64,000 bases of DNA from Bradyrhizobium guangdongense (GTDB lineage Bacteria > Pseudomonadota > Alphaproteobacteria > Rhizobiales > Xanthobacteraceae): assembly GCF_004114975.1 (NCBI RefSeq), contig NZ_CP030051.1:2604001-2668000 (forward strand), written 5' to 3'. Both the position numbers and the translations under genes were made by a program. Positions 18,533 through 27,959 of the stretch are shown here, piece after piece; position 1 is the first letter of the stretch; the number at the start of each line of letters is the position of its first letter. Below the pieces are notes generated by a model. It did no database searches. It had not been told where the DNA came from and saw only the letters and a program-made list of their open reading frames with translations.

Positions 18533-20658
18533 GATGCGAGCTCCATGGCTGCGATGATTCGGTCGCGGGTGATCGGCAGGTCGCGCAGGCGCACGCCAAG
18601 GCAATCATGAACCGCATTGGCGATAGCTGCCGTCACTGGGCCATGCGCGGCTTCGCCTGCGCCGACCGGCTCGATCTCCGGCCGCTGGATGATCTCGACA
18701 TCAACCGTTGGCACCTCGCTAAAGGTCAGGATCGGATAGTCCGTCCAGGAGGTCGAGGTGATGTGGGTCCGGTCGAAACGGACCCGCTCCTTCAACACCC
18801 AGCTCGTCGCCTGGATCGCGCCACCCTCGATCTGATTGATCACGCCGTCCGGATTGATGGCCTCGCCGACGTCGACCGCCAGCGTCAAGCGCCTGACGCG
18901 GATGTCGTCGGTGCCTTCAATCTCGGCAATCGCGGCGCAATAGGCGCCTGTGTTCTTGTAGCGAGCAAAGCCGACGCCATAACCGATGCCGGATTGCCTC
19001 GCAGGCTTCCAGCCGGCGCGTCGCGAGGCGGCGCGGATGACGTCCTTCGCTCGCTCGTCGCGGAGATGTCTCAAACGGAATGCGATCGGATCTTCACCGC
19101 GCAGGGCCGCGATCTCGTCGAGCAGGCATTCGATGGCGAACACATTGCCTTGCGCGCCGAGGGTCCGCAGTGCCGAGGTGCGGACTGGCATGGTCAGCAG
19201 GCGATGGCTCGTGATCGTCCAGGCCGGGAAGTCGTAGAGCGGAACCGAGCTGCGGTCGCCGCCGCCGCCATTGGCCGCCGGCGGATTCGTCGAGATCATG
19301 CGCGGATAGGGATTTGCGAGCTCGCTTGCCGCCAGCAGGGCGGGCTGTGTCGCGCGTCCGGGTCTGGCGGTGTGACCGTTGCTCCAGATCGCATGGCGCC
19401 AGCCGACGATCTCGTTCTCGGCATCGAGGTCGGCTTCGATCTCGATCGCCATCGCCGCACCAAACGGCGCGTGGCACATTTCGTCGTGACGCGACCACTG
19501 CACGCGTACCGGGCGGCCGCCGGCGGCTTTGGCCAGCAGCACCGCATCGAGCGCGACATCATCGGCCGCATTGTGCCCGTAGCAGCCCGCGCCCTCCATA
19601 TGCTCGACGACGATGTTCTCGGCCGGCAGCTTGAGCACGATGGCAAGGTCGGCTCGCAGCAGGTAGATGCCCTGGCTGTGTGTCCAGACATGAACTCGGT
19701 CGCCATCCCATTGCGCCATCGCACAGGAGGGTGCGATCGATGCATGCGCGATATAGGGTCGGGTGTATTGCCGGCGGAGCGTGCGGGTAGCTCTTGTCGT
19801 TACCGCAGCTCTGGTATCGATGATGGTCGTCTCGACCGGCTGGCTTCTCAAGAAGCCAGACAGATCGTTTTCATCCGGGAGCGGCTCGCCGGCGGACCAT
19901 GTCGCGCCCCGGCGCAAGGCTTTCAGCGCCGTTACCGCCCTAGCCTCGCTGTCGGCGACAAGGCCCGCAAAGCTGCCATCGCGCACGACCGCGATGAGCC
20001 CGGAAGTGGCGCGGGCGGCTGCTTCGTCGAGCGTGAGCAACTTGGCGCCTGGCATATCCGGCCGCAGCACGCGTCCGTGCAGCAGTCCCGGCAGCGTATG
20101 ATCATGGAGGAAGCGCGGCCGGGCGAACACCTTGTCGGGAATGTCGACGCGTTGCACCGAATGTCCGGCTACCGCGCGGTTGGCGGCAGTCTTCGCCGAG
20201 ACGCCGGCAGAAGCATCTTGGTCGAGCGAAACCTCGCTCGCGAGTTCCCAATAGCTGGTCCTGACATTGCCGGGGCCTGAGATCGTTCCGTCCCTGACAG
20301 CGAGGGACGCTGCATCGACGCCGAGACGTTCGGATGCTGCGGCAAGGAAGCACTGGCGGACTTCGGCGCACACCTGGCGCAGCGCGCGGCCGGACTGCTG
20401 GATCGATAGGCTGCCCGAGGTGACGCCTTCGTTCGGGCTTGCAGCCGTGGAGGCCCGGATCATCTCGATGCGGCCGATCTCGACGTCGAGCTCGTCCGCC
20501 GCGATCTGGGCCAGCGCCGTGACGATGCCCTGGCCGATCTCGACCTTGCCGGGCGAGATCGCGACGCGGCCCTCGCCGGTAAACCTCACCCAGGAGGACA
20601 GCCTTGGATTGGCTGCCAGGCTGGCCGGCGGTTTCGGGGCAGAGGATGGCCCATTCAT
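18529..20658 (-). CDS. Molybdopterin-binding subunit of a xanthine dehydrogenase/isoquinoline oxidoreductase-type hydroxylase
   Basis: 709 residues from the ATG at 20658, which overlaps the stop of the [2Fe-2S] gene (ATGA). Motifs of the large Mo subunit are GKVEIGQGIVTALAQIAADE, ARPRFLHDHTLPGLLHGRVL, HMEGAGCYGHNAADDVALDA, the cofactor loop LRTLGAQGNVFAIECLLDEI and a late GVINQIEGGAIQATSW. There is no Tat signal and no cytochrome part, so this is a cytosolic IorB/NicB-like form. With the small subunit it should hydroxylate an N-heterocycle or aldehyde using water as oxygen donor. The Bug receptor upstream may bring in the substrate. Confidence 0.9.
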   Translation of the reverse strand: MNGPSSAPKPPASLAANPRLSSWVRFTGEGRVAISPGKVEIGQGIVTALAQIAADELDVEIGRIEMIRASTAASPNEGVTSGSLSIQQSGRALRQVCAEVRQCFLAAASERLGVDAASLAVRDGTISGPGNVRTSYWELASEVSLDQDASAGVSAKTAANRAVAGHSVQRVDIPDKVFARPRFLHDHTLPGLLHGRVLRPDMPGAKLLTLDEAAARATSGLIAVVRDGSFAGLVADSEARAVTALKALRRGATWSAGEPLPDENDLSGFLRSQPVETTIIDTRAAVTTRATRTLRRQYTRPYIAHASIAPSCAMAQWDGDRVHVWTHSQGIYLLRADLAIVLKLPAENIVVEHMEGAGCYGHNAADDVALDAVLLAKAAGGRPVRVQWSRHDEMCHAPFGAAMAIEIEADLDAENEIVGWRHAIWSNGHTARPGRATQPALLAASELANPYPRMISTNPPAANGGGGDRSSVPLYDFPAWTITSHRLLTMPVRTSALRTLGAQGNVFAIECLLDEIAALRGEDPIAFRLRHLRDERAKDVIRAASRRAGWKPARQSGIGYGVGFARYKNTGAYCAAIAEIEGTDDIRVRRLTLAVDVGEAINPDGVINQIEGGAIQATSWVLKERVRFDRTHITSTSWTDYPILTFSEVPTVDVEIIQRPEIEPVGAGEAAHGPVTAAIANAVHDCLGVRLRDLPITRDRIIAAMELAS

Positions 20659-21125
20659 GACGTTGCCATTTCCGCTGCCGCTCGCAGTACGGCGCGGACC
20701 ATGCGGTTGTGCGATCCGCAGCGGCACAGATTGCGATCGAGCGCAGCTCTCACCTGCGCCTCCGTCGGCGATGGATTGCGCTTGAGCAACGCCGCCGCGC
20801 TGATCAGGATTCCCGAGACGCAATAGCCGCACTGCGTCGCCTGTTCGGAGATGAAGGCGTTTTGCAGCGGGTGCGGCTGCTCTGCGGTACCGAGGCCCTC
20901 AAGCGTGACGACGTCCTTGTCCAGCACCGACCACATCGGAAAGTCGCACGAGGTCATCGCGCGGCCATCGACCATGACGTGGCAGGCGCCACATTCACCG
21001 GCGCCGCAGCCGAAATGCGCACCTGTGATTCCAAGCCGACCGCGCAGCACATCCAGCAGGGGCTGATCCGCATCGGTAGCGACCGCAGTCGGCGTGCCGT
21101 TGAGCCGGAACTGAATGACGGGCAT
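20655..21125 (-). CDS. [2Fe-2S] subunit of molybdenum hydroxylase (IorA/NicA-like)
   Basis: 156 residues. The plant-ferredoxin cluster uses Cys40, Cys45, Cys48 (FGCGAGECGACHV) and Cys60. The second cluster uses Cys99, Cys102 (QCGYCVSG), Cys134 and Cys136 (RNLCRCGSHNRM). The length and order are those of the small subunit of xanthine dehydrogenase-family enzymes that lack a separate FAD subunit. The ATG at 21125 follows the Bug stop by 13 bases and the stop overlaps the Mo subunit start, so the operon is tight. Electrons pass through both clusters to an unknown acceptor, often a cytochrome. Confidence 0.94.
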   Translation of the reverse strand: MPVIQFRLNGTPTAVATDADQPLLDVLRGRLGITGAHFGCGAGECGACHVMVDGRAMTSCDFPMWSVLDKDVVTLEGLGTAEQPHPLQNAFISEQATQCGYCVSGILISAAALLKRNPSPTEAQVRAALDRNLCRCGSHNRMVRAVLRAAAEMATS

Positions 21126-21138
21126 AAGCAGAACGGCC

Positions 21139-22113
21139 TCAGGACTTGTTGAACTTCTTGACGACATCGCCCCATTTCGCGATGTCGCCGCGCAGGAACC
21201 TGTCAAATTCCTCTGGGGACATTGACATGGGCACGGCACCCTGCTCGGTCCAGAGCTTGACGATGTCGGCGCGTCTCACCATGGCATTCACGGCTGAATT
21301 GAGCTTGTCGATGACAGGCTTTGGTGTGCCCGCCGGCGCCATCAGGCCGAGCCAGATCGTCGCTTCGTAGCCTGGGACACCAGCCTCGGCGGCGGTGGGC
21401 ACATTCGGCAGCACGGTCGAGCGCTGCTTGCCGGTGGTCGCAAGCGCGCGAACCTGGTTCTCTCCGATGTTCGGCGCCATGGCCGGCACCGCATCGATCA
21501 TCATCTGCACCTGGCCGCCGATCACGCCGCTGCGGGCTTCGCCGCTGTTGCGGTAGGGGACGTGGACGACATCAATTCCGGCCATGGCTTTGAACAACTC
21601 GCCGGCCATGTGGTACGGCGTGCCCTGGCCGGAGGAGGCGTAGTTCAGCTTTCCCGGCTGCGCCTTGGCGAGTGCAATGAACTCGGCAAGGGTCTTCACC
21701 GGGACTTGCGGGTTCACCGCGATGACGAGATCGGAATAATTCACCGGCGCGACCGGTGCGAGATCGTGCATCAAATCGTATTTGCGTTGCTCCAGCGTCA
21801 GCAGCGATTCATTGGCGGTCTGGGTGTTGGACATCATCAGCAGCGTGTAACCGTCGGCCGGCGACTTCGCCGCCTCGACCGTACCGATGACGCCGCCCGC
21901 GCCGGTGCGGTTCTCGACCACGAAGGGCTGGCCAAAGCGCTCCTGGAGGGCTTGGCTGATCAGCCGGGCCGCGACGTCGGCTGGTCCGCCGGCGCCGAAT
22001 GGCACGACGATGCGGACCGCGTGCGCGGGATATTCTTGTGCCGGGGACGGGCTTGCGGCAAACGCGGTGAGCAGGCCGGCAGCCAGCGCCAGCATCAATC
22101 GTCGGGCCGTCAC
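21139..22113 (-). CDS. Tripartite tricarboxylate transporter receptor (Bug/TctC family), second copy
   Basis: 324 residues from the GTG at 22113, behind GGGAGG with five bases spacing. The signal peptide RRLMLALAAGLLTAFAASPS is followed by QEYPAHAVRIVVPFGAGGPA, VENRTGAGGVIGT, DGYTLLMMSNTQ, GTPYHMAGELFKAMAG and LPNVPTAAEAGVPGYE, the full Bug pattern. It is the first gene of the operon that encodes the molybdenum hydroxylase, so its ligand is plausibly the hydroxylase substrate, such as a pyridine carboxylate (inference). No TctAB genes are nearby. Confidence 0.93.
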   Translation of the reverse strand: MTARRLMLALAAGLLTAFAASPSPAQEYPAHAVRIVVPFGAGGPADVAARLISQALQERFGQPFVVENRTGAGGVIGTVEAAKSPADGYTLLMMSNTQTANESLLTLEQRKYDLMHDLAPVAPVNYSDLVIAVNPQVPVKTLAEFIALAKAQPGKLNYASSGQGTPYHMAGELFKAMAGIDVVHVPYRNSGEARSGVIGGQVQMMIDAVPAMAPNIGENQVRALATTGKQRSTVLPNVPTAAEAGVPGYEATIWLGLMAPAGTPKPVIDKLNSAVNAMVRRADIVKLWTEQGAVPMSMSPEEFDRFLRGDIAKWGDVVKKFNKS

Positions 22114-22346
22114 ACCCACCTCCCTGAGCTCGTTTTTCTTCGATGGCAGTGTAGCGGCAGCGGCCGCAGACTGTCGACGCCTCACAAAGCCGATTTGATT
22201 GGGAATATCGGGCCCATTTCGGTGTGGCGGTGGGGCATTTCGCAGTCGCGGGAGGAACAGCCTCGCGCCGCCTCTAAGCATTTTGCATGGGCATTGCAGG
22301 ATAAATGCCCTCGGCTCACAGGTATTTTGGTGTTACGAAATCGGGC

Positions 22347-24434
22347 ATGAACCAGCACGCCAAGATCGAGATCCGCCACTCCACCTGTCCCCATGATTGC
22401 CCGTCGGCTTGTGCGCTCGATGTCGAGGTGGTTGAGGGCCGCAGCATCGGCCGGGTACGCGGATCGAAGAAGCAGACCTATACGGCTGGCGTGGTTTGCG
22501 CCAAGGTTGCTCGTTACGCCGAGCGCATCCATCACCCCGAGCGAGTGATGCATCCCCTGCGCCGGATGGGGCCGAAGGGCTCCGGACAATTTGCGCGGAT
22601 CAGCTGGGACGAGGCGCTGGACGAAATTGCCGATCGCTTCAACCAGGCCGAGCGCGAATTCGGCGCGGAGTCGATCTGGCCCTATTATTACGCCGGCACG
22701 ATGGGCGTAGTGATGCGCGACGGCCTCAACCGTCTCACGCATGTAAAGAAATATTCGCGCTTTTATCAGACCATCTGCGCCAACGTCGCGCGCATCGGTT
22801 TTGCGATCGGCACCGGCAGGATCGCTGGCGTTGATCCGCGCGAAATGGCGCTGTCCGATCTCGTGGTGATCTGGGGCACCAACCCCGTGAACACGCAGGT
22901 CAACGTGATGACGCACGCCGCGCGGGCCCGCAAGGAGCGCGGCGCGAAAATCGCAGCTGTCGACGTCTACGACAACGAGACCATGAAGCAGGCCGATATC
23001 AAGATCCTGCTGCGGCCAGGCACCGACGGCGCGTTTGCCTGCGGCGTGATGCATGTGTTGTTCCGCGACGGCTATGCCGACCGCGCTTACATGGATAAGT
23101 ATACCGATTGCCCCAATGAGCTCGAGGCGCATCTGAAGACGCGCACCCCCGCATGGGCGTCGGCGATATGCGGCGTGCCGGTGGCGGAGATCGAGGCCTT
23201 TGCCAGGGCCGTCGGCGAGACCAAGCGGACGTTCTTCCGGCTTGGCTACGGCTTCACGCGTTCGCGCAACGGCGCGACGCAGATGCATGCGGCGAACTGC
23301 ATTCCCGCGGTGACCGGCGCCTGGCAGTATGAGGGCGGCGGCGCCTTCTTCAACAATTACGCGCTGTGGCACTTCAACGAGTCCGTCATCGAAGGCCATG
23401 ATGCGCTCGACAAGACGGTCCGCGCGCTCGACCAATCGCAGATCGGCCGCATCCTCACCGGTGATGCCGGGGCCCTGCTCGGCAAGGGGCCGGTCAAGGC
23501 GATGCTGATCCAGAATACCAATCCGATGACGGTGGCGCCGGAGCAAGCGCTGGTCCGGCAGGGTTTTGCGCGCGAGGATCTGTTCGTCGCAGTCCACGAG
23601 CAGTTCATGACCGAGACGGCGCAGATGGCCGATATCGTACTGCCGGCGACCATGTTCATGGAGCATGATGATCTCTATTACGGCGGCGGACACCAGCACA
23701 TCTCGGTCGGTCCCAAGCTGATCGACCCGCCCGGCGAATGCCGCTCCAACCATGAGGTGCTGCAGGCGCTGGCGCCGCGGCTCGGTGCCAGGCACCGGGG
23801 TTTTGAGATGACCCCGCGCGAGTTGATCGACACGACGTTGAGGCTCAGCGGCCACGGCGACATTGCGGGCCTTGAAGCCGACATCTGGCGCGATCTACAG
23901 CCGGATTTCCGCACCTCGCATTATCTCGACGGCTTCGCGCATCCCGACGGGAAATTTCACTTCAGGGCGGACTGGGCGCATCCTCCGTTCGGTCAGACCA
24001 TGGGCGATTTCGAGCAAATGCCTTCGCTGCCGGACCATTGGGCCGTGATCGAGCACACCGATCAATCTCATCCGTTCCGGCTTGCGACCAGCCCGTCGCG
24101 CAGCTTCCTCAATACTACGTTCAACGAGACCCCGTCCTCGCAGGCGCGCGAGGGCAAAGCGAGCGTCATGATCCATCCTCTCGATGCAGCCGCGCTCGAT
24201 ATCGCGGAGGGTGACGCTGTGACCCTCGGCAATGTCAGGGGCGAGACCACGCTGATTGCCGTATTGTTTGAGGGCGTGCGGCGCGGCGTGCTGATCGCGG
24301 AGTCCGTGCATCCGAACAAGAACCATATCGGCGGCCGCGGCATCAACATGCTGACCGGTGCGGACACCATCGCCCCGATCGGCGGGGCGGCGTTCCACGA
24401 CAACAAGGTCTGGATCAGGAAAGCCGCAGCTTGA
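22347..24434 (+). CDS. Molybdopterin oxidoreductase of the DMSO reductase family
   Basis: 695 residues from the ATG at 22347. The N-terminus carries a cluster-type cysteine set (Cys14, Cys18, Cys22, Cys51: STCPHDCPSACALD and VVCAKV). Molybdopterin-guanine-dinucleotide regions follow (VIWGTNPVNTQVNVMTHAAR, DVYDNETMKQADIKILLRPG, IVLPATMFMEHDD), and the C-terminal cap domain has FLNTTFNETPSSQAREGKAS and VHPNKNHIGGRGIN. No Tat signal is visible, so it is probably cytoplasmic, like formate-dehydrogenase- or transhydroxylase-like members. It is divergent from the Bug-hydroxylase operon across about 230 bases. Confidence 0.88.
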   Translation: MNQHAKIEIRHSTCPHDCPSACALDVEVVEGRSIGRVRGSKKQTYTAGVVCAKVARYAERIHHPERVMHPLRRMGPKGSGQFARISWDEALDEIADRFNQAEREFGAESIWPYYYAGTMGVVMRDGLNRLTHVKKYSRFYQTICANVARIGFAIGTGRIAGVDPREMALSDLVVIWGTNPVNTQVNVMTHAARARKERGAKIAAVDVYDNETMKQADIKILLRPGTDGAFACGVMHVLFRDGYADRAYMDKYTDCPNELEAHLKTRTPAWASAICGVPVAEIEAFARAVGETKRTFFRLGYGFTRSRNGATQMHAANCIPAVTGAWQYEGGGAFFNNYALWHFNESVIEGHDALDKTVRALDQSQIGRILTGDAGALLGKGPVKAMLIQNTNPMTVAPEQALVRQGFAREDLFVAVHEQFMTETAQMADIVLPATMFMEHDDLYYGGGHQHISVGPKLIDPPGECRSNHEVLQALAPRLGARHRGFEMTPRELIDTTLRLSGHGDIAGLEADIWRDLQPDFRTSHYLDGFAHPDGKFHFRADWAHPPFGQTMGDFEQMPSLPDHWAVIEHTDQSHPFRLATSPSRSFLNTTFNETPSSQAREGKASVMIHPLDAAALDIAEGDAVTLGNVRGETTLIAVLFEGVRRGVLIAESVHPNKNHIGGRGINMLTGADTIAPIGGAAFHDNKVWIRKAAA

Positions 24435-24559
24435 AGCCACGCTTTGAGGGCGGCAATATTGTGTCGAGGCGCTAATGCGGAGCCTCTGATAGATTACCCT
24501 TGCACCTTGCGCCCGAGCTGCCGCAAATGGCTGCAAATCGGGAGCAAGGATAACGCGTC

Positions 24560-25342
24560 ATGACCGACACCACAGCCGTCATCGCCGAGAAGCGCGGGCA
24601 GGCGTTCTGGATTACCATCAACCGGCCGGAGAAGCGCAACGCGCTGAACGGCGAGGTGATTGCCGGCATCGCGCGCGGCTATCATGACGCGCAAGATGAC
24701 AAGGATGTCCGCGTCATCGTGCTGACCGGGGCGGGCGACAAGGCTTTTTGCGCCGGTGCCGATTTGCAAAATTCCGGCGCAGCTTTCGCAATGGATCATT
24801 CCAGGCCGAATGTCGATTATGCCGATCTGCTGCGCTTGTCCCAGAACGCCACCAAACCCGCGATCGCGCGCCTCAGTGGCGTCTGCATGGCGGGCGGAAT
24901 GGGCCTTCTGTGCATGACCGACATGGCGGTTGCAGCCGACCATGTCATCTTCGGTCTGCCGGAGGTGAAAGTTGGCGTGTTTCCGATGCAGGTGCTGAGC
25001 CTGCTGCAGGAGATCGCGCCGCGACGCCTCGTCAACGAATGGGCGCTCACCGGAGAGCCGTTCGATGCCAAGGCTGCAAAGGAGGCGGGCCTGCTCAATT
25101 ACGTGGTGCCGGCGGCCGAGCTCGATGCCAAGCTCGACTGGCTGATCGGCCGCATTGTCGACAAATCCCCGACTGCGATCCGCCGCGGCAAATACGCCAT
25201 GCGCGCCATCGCCTCGATGTCATTCGACGAGAGCATCGCCTACACCGAAAGCCAGATCGCCCTGCTGGCGATGACCGAGGATGCCAAAGAGGGGCTGAAG
25301 GCATTTAGCGAGAAGCGAAAGCCGGTCTGGACGGGGAGGTAG
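24560..25342 (+). CDS. Enoyl-CoA hydratase/isomerase family protein
   Basis: 260 residues of crotonase fold. ITINRPEKRNALNGEVIAGI is the usual N-terminal strand-turn. GAGDKAFCAGADLQNSG supplies the first oxyanion-hole amide, RLSGVCMAGGMGLLCMTDMA the second, and LPEVKVGVFPMQVLSLLQ follows. The catalytic Glu positions of true hydratases are not clearly both present, so it could be a hydratase, isomerase or hydrolase acting on an acyl-CoA. It is the last chromosomal gene before the integrated element, whose integrase ends 32 bases downstream. Confidence 0.92.
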   Translation: MTDTTAVIAEKRGQAFWITINRPEKRNALNGEVIAGIARGYHDAQDDKDVRVIVLTGAGDKAFCAGADLQNSGAAFAMDHSRPNVDYADLLRLSQNATKPAIARLSGVCMAGGMGLLCMTDMAVAADHVIFGLPEVKVGVFPMQVLSLLQEIAPRRLVNEWALTGEPFDAKAAKEAGLLNYVVPAAELDAKLDWLIGRIVDKSPTAIRRGKYAMRAIASMSFDESIAYTESQIALLAMTEDAKEGLKAFSEKRKPVWTGR

Positions 25343-25374
25343 ACCAAATATCGAATGGAGGGCAGACAAACGCC

Positions 25375-26667
25375 TTACGTCCGTTTGGGTGCGAGTTGGT
25401 CGGTTAAGCCATCCAGTTCAGAGCGCTGCATGAGCCGCTTTTTGGAGGCCACAATCAGTTGCTTCCGCGTGCGCTTGGCGTAGGTTGGTAATTGATAATT
25501 TGAGCGATGGCGGCCAGCCGTGCGCAACTCAGAATCTGTGAGATCGCTGTCGGCACCCTCGGTGAAGCCGCCGTGGCGAAATGATGTGAAGGAAAGCTCG
25601 TTTCTAAGTCCAGCCGCGGCGATGATCTTTTTAACCACCGAGCGGAGGTAACGCAGGTCTTTGCGTTCCGTGATCCACGGAAGGGAAACGCTTGATCGTC
25701 GATGAGGATGGTCGCGGCGGAAAACTAATCCGGAGGTCTGCCTTTGTTTGATAGCGTCGAGCTCTGTCATCAGTTCAGGGAAGAGCGCCGTGCCACTTTC
25801 GTCAAAGAGAGGCCACCATGCTTCTTCACCATTCTTCGGATGTAGAATCCTCACACTATCTGGTCGTCCTTCAGGGCGATAATGCGCTATTTCGAAGATT
25901 CCAAACACGTGTTCTTCGCGCTGCAGCCACTCCCAGCTCAGCAAAGCGGCAGTAGCAATCGAGGAAAAACCGAGTTTCTGAGCCGCGTGCCTAAACGCCA
26001 CAAGCTCAGCCCATTTCGCCGTCGGTGTCTCGCGCCTGGGCAGTCCAGGCGTTCGAGACCTTAGCCCCATTCGCGAGAATGGGTTCATTTCGGGCACCTT
26101 TGTCTCGTGAGCGCGCTGACCAACAAACCAAGCGCGCCTGCAGGCCGTCATGGCTGCATTTGCGAAGCGCCGGCGTTCGTATTTGACGGTGGTGCCGTCC
26201 GCCAGCTGCCGTTCAACGACCAGCAATTTCGCATAGACGGCATCAACAAATCCTTTCGTGAAGGCTGAAATTGGTTTCGAGCCCGCTCGACTACCATCCT
26301 TTAGCTCGTGGTTAGCAAAAAGCGCTAAGCCTTGACCGTAAAGCCGCTGCGTTTTGTGATCTATTTCCTTCCACTTCTGGTGCGCTTTGAAACTCCATAC
26401 GAGCCAATCGAAAGTGCCAGGTGCAAGCGAAGCCGGAGACATGTCGGTTCGCCCCCCAGAACGCCAGCTGTCAAAAGCTGGTAACAGGACATTCTCGACC
26501 CGGTCTACAGCCGCAGCGTAATCGCGGCCTAGTGCCTCAGACTTGACCGTACAGCCTTGTTTACAGGCCCAGGTGGGCGGCTCAAAAAAATACGCCCAGC
26601 CGCCATGCTTCAATGCTTTTCGTCTGCAGTAGCGAGGAAGCGCAGGTGTAGTGTTGGACAAATTCAT
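25375..26667 (-). CDS. Tyrosine-type site-specific recombinase (integrase)
   Basis: 430 residues. The C-terminal catalytic domain shows Arg250 (WEWLQREEH), the Arg-His box FTSFRHGGFTE near 364, His387 (TAGRHRS) and the nucleophile Tyr396 (LPTYAKRT). The N-terminal half is the core-binding region (WSFKAHQKWKEIDHKTQRLY). It catalyses integration and, with a directionality factor, excision of the element. The ATG overlaps the stop of the AlpA-like gene (ATGA), so the two are coupled. It sits at the left end, 32 bases from the flanking enoyl-CoA hydratase, as expected for an element-terminal integrase. Confidence 0.92.
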   Translation of the reverse strand: MNLSNTTPALPRYCRRKALKHGGWAYFFEPPTWACKQGCTVKSEALGRDYAAAVDRVENVLLPAFDSWRSGGRTDMSPASLAPGTFDWLVWSFKAHQKWKEIDHKTQRLYGQGLALFANHELKDGSRAGSKPISAFTKGFVDAVYAKLLVVERQLADGTTVKYERRRFANAAMTACRRAWFVGQRAHETKVPEMNPFSRMGLRSRTPGLPRRETPTAKWAELVAFRHAAQKLGFSSIATAALLSWEWLQREEHVFGIFEIAHYRPEGRPDSVRILHPKNGEEAWWPLFDESGTALFPELMTELDAIKQRQTSGLVFRRDHPHRRSSVSLPWITERKDLRYLRSVVKKIIAAAGLRNELSFTSFRHGGFTEGADSDLTDSELRTAGRHRSNYQLPTYAKRTRKQLIVASKKRLMQRSELDGLTDQLAPKRT

Positions 26668-26945
26668 ACGAGTGAAACCAAGTTTTGGCGGTCTAGCCTT
26701 TTGGGGGTTGCGACGCTGGACGGGGCCGCGAAGTCGTCAATGGCTGCCTTTGACCAAGCTGGCTGCCGGCCGCGTCCAGTTCCATGATAATGCGTGGGAC
26801 GAGGAGCTTCCCCGCGGATTATCGCCCGTGCAAGTTCGACGGTGTCGCGATAATCCAAATAGGCTGCGACCATGTCCGCCCGCATGACGGCTGGCCATGC
26901 GCCGACTGGCGGATAACGAGCAGGAAGTGAAATGCGCGATCCCAT
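26664..26945 (-). CDS. AlpA-like DNA-binding protein (possible excisionase)
   Basis: 93 residues, translationally coupled to the integrase (4-base overlap) and preceded by GGAG. The core MRADMVAAYLDYRDTVELAR, a GRGRQPAWSKAAIDDFAA wing and the short basic tail resemble small winged-helix proteins of the AlpA/excisionase type that read 'a..vd.....f...v..g..p.p....g..r.w....id'. Small genes of this sort next to integrases usually bias recombination towards excision or regulate the integrase. The homology is weak, so the exact role is inference. Confidence 0.7.
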   Translation of the reverse strand: MGSRISLPARYPPVGAWPAVMRADMVAAYLDYRDTVELARAIIRGEAPRPTHYHGTGRGRQPAWSKAAIDDFAAPSSVATPKRLDRQNLVSLV

Positions 26946-27959
26946 GAGTCTCCATCCGTTCGGATCGTTCGCCGCAGATCCAGGTGAGGGTCGCTGTCAT
27001 CTCTCGCTGGTGCGCGCATAATGACGTCAAGCTGCTTGGCCGGCGTCGTCCATGCCTGACCCGACGAGCTTCAGTTCAATCAAGCGCTCGAATCCCAACA
27101 CGAAGGTTGACTGAGAAGCAAGGCGCGACGACAGCAGGTGCGGGAATCGGCTGGGTTCGAGCAAAATTGGGTTGGAGTGTGAGCGACCAGATCGGGGCCG
27201 GTGCAAGCCCTGGAAATACGCAGCGACCGCGATCTGGTTAGCTTGAGAGCTGTGTTGGAAACGACTGGCTGACGTCGACTAGCAACCCCTACAAAGGTGG
27301 GCATCGCTCTCAATGCTCTTCGGCAGGATGATATTTGTCCGCTGATCGAGAGACATCTGACTCTCCTTAGCACTCAGACCTTATTCCAACAATCTGTCGC
27401 TAAACTCGCACCGAAGGCAAGGTTTAGGGGCTCCAATTGTCGGAATGTCAGCACGCCTCACTCCGAGGGCAAACCGTGTTCCTGCTGAGAGCTCGTCTGG
27501 TAAACCTCCCAGAGATCGCGCCTGCGAGCAAATTCAATTCGGTATCTGGTTTACGCGCGTGCGGCCGGGGCCGCATCAGGCTCTCGTTGAACCGAGCCGC
27601 GTCGCGTCTCGGCCTTGCGGCTTCGATCCTTCGCGCAAAAAAATGCGGAGCTCCTCGCCGGGGGCACTCGGGAAAGGGGCTCGCCTGCGGCGATCGCTAT
27701 CACTGCCCCGTTCCCGGGTGCCCTCTTAACCGGTCTCGTCGCTGCACTCGGTCCCGCGTGCCGCCTTCGGCGCCGCTATGCTCACGCTCCTGCGGGTGCC
27801 ATTTCTCGAAGGCGATGCGCCGCTGGCGCACGCCTGGTTAGGCCTGCGGCCTTGCGTCAAATTGCGCAAAAGGCTGAGAGTAAGAGTGCAGGCTGGGTTT
27901 TTTCGTGACGGGTTACAAGCTGCGAGAGAGGCTCGCGGTGCCCGTTGCGGAGAACCGCG
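26946..27959. other. 1-kb non-coding leader before ardC
   Basis: No open frame here has credible coding character in either direction. GC-rich sequence with short purine-pyrimidine hairpins becomes denser after about 27540, just before ardC. This is the pattern seen in the long leaders between other genes of the element. An attachment or transfer origin could lie here, but I recognise no consensus. Confidence 0.5.

Noticed and set aside
18607..20280. Long plus-strand open frame (557 codons) opposite the molybdenum hydroxylase gene
   Set aside because: It is the antisense shadow of a clearly conserved gene, with Arg/Asp-rich composition and no domain.
22182..23855. Long minus-strand open frame (557 codons) opposite the molybdopterin oxidoreductase gene
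   Set aside because: Antisense shadow of a conserved gene, His/Arg-rich, no recognisable motif.
25343..25374. Attachment site direct repeat at the left edge of the island
   Set aside because: I looked for a copy of this sequence near the right edge (43417-46000) and found none that I could defend.
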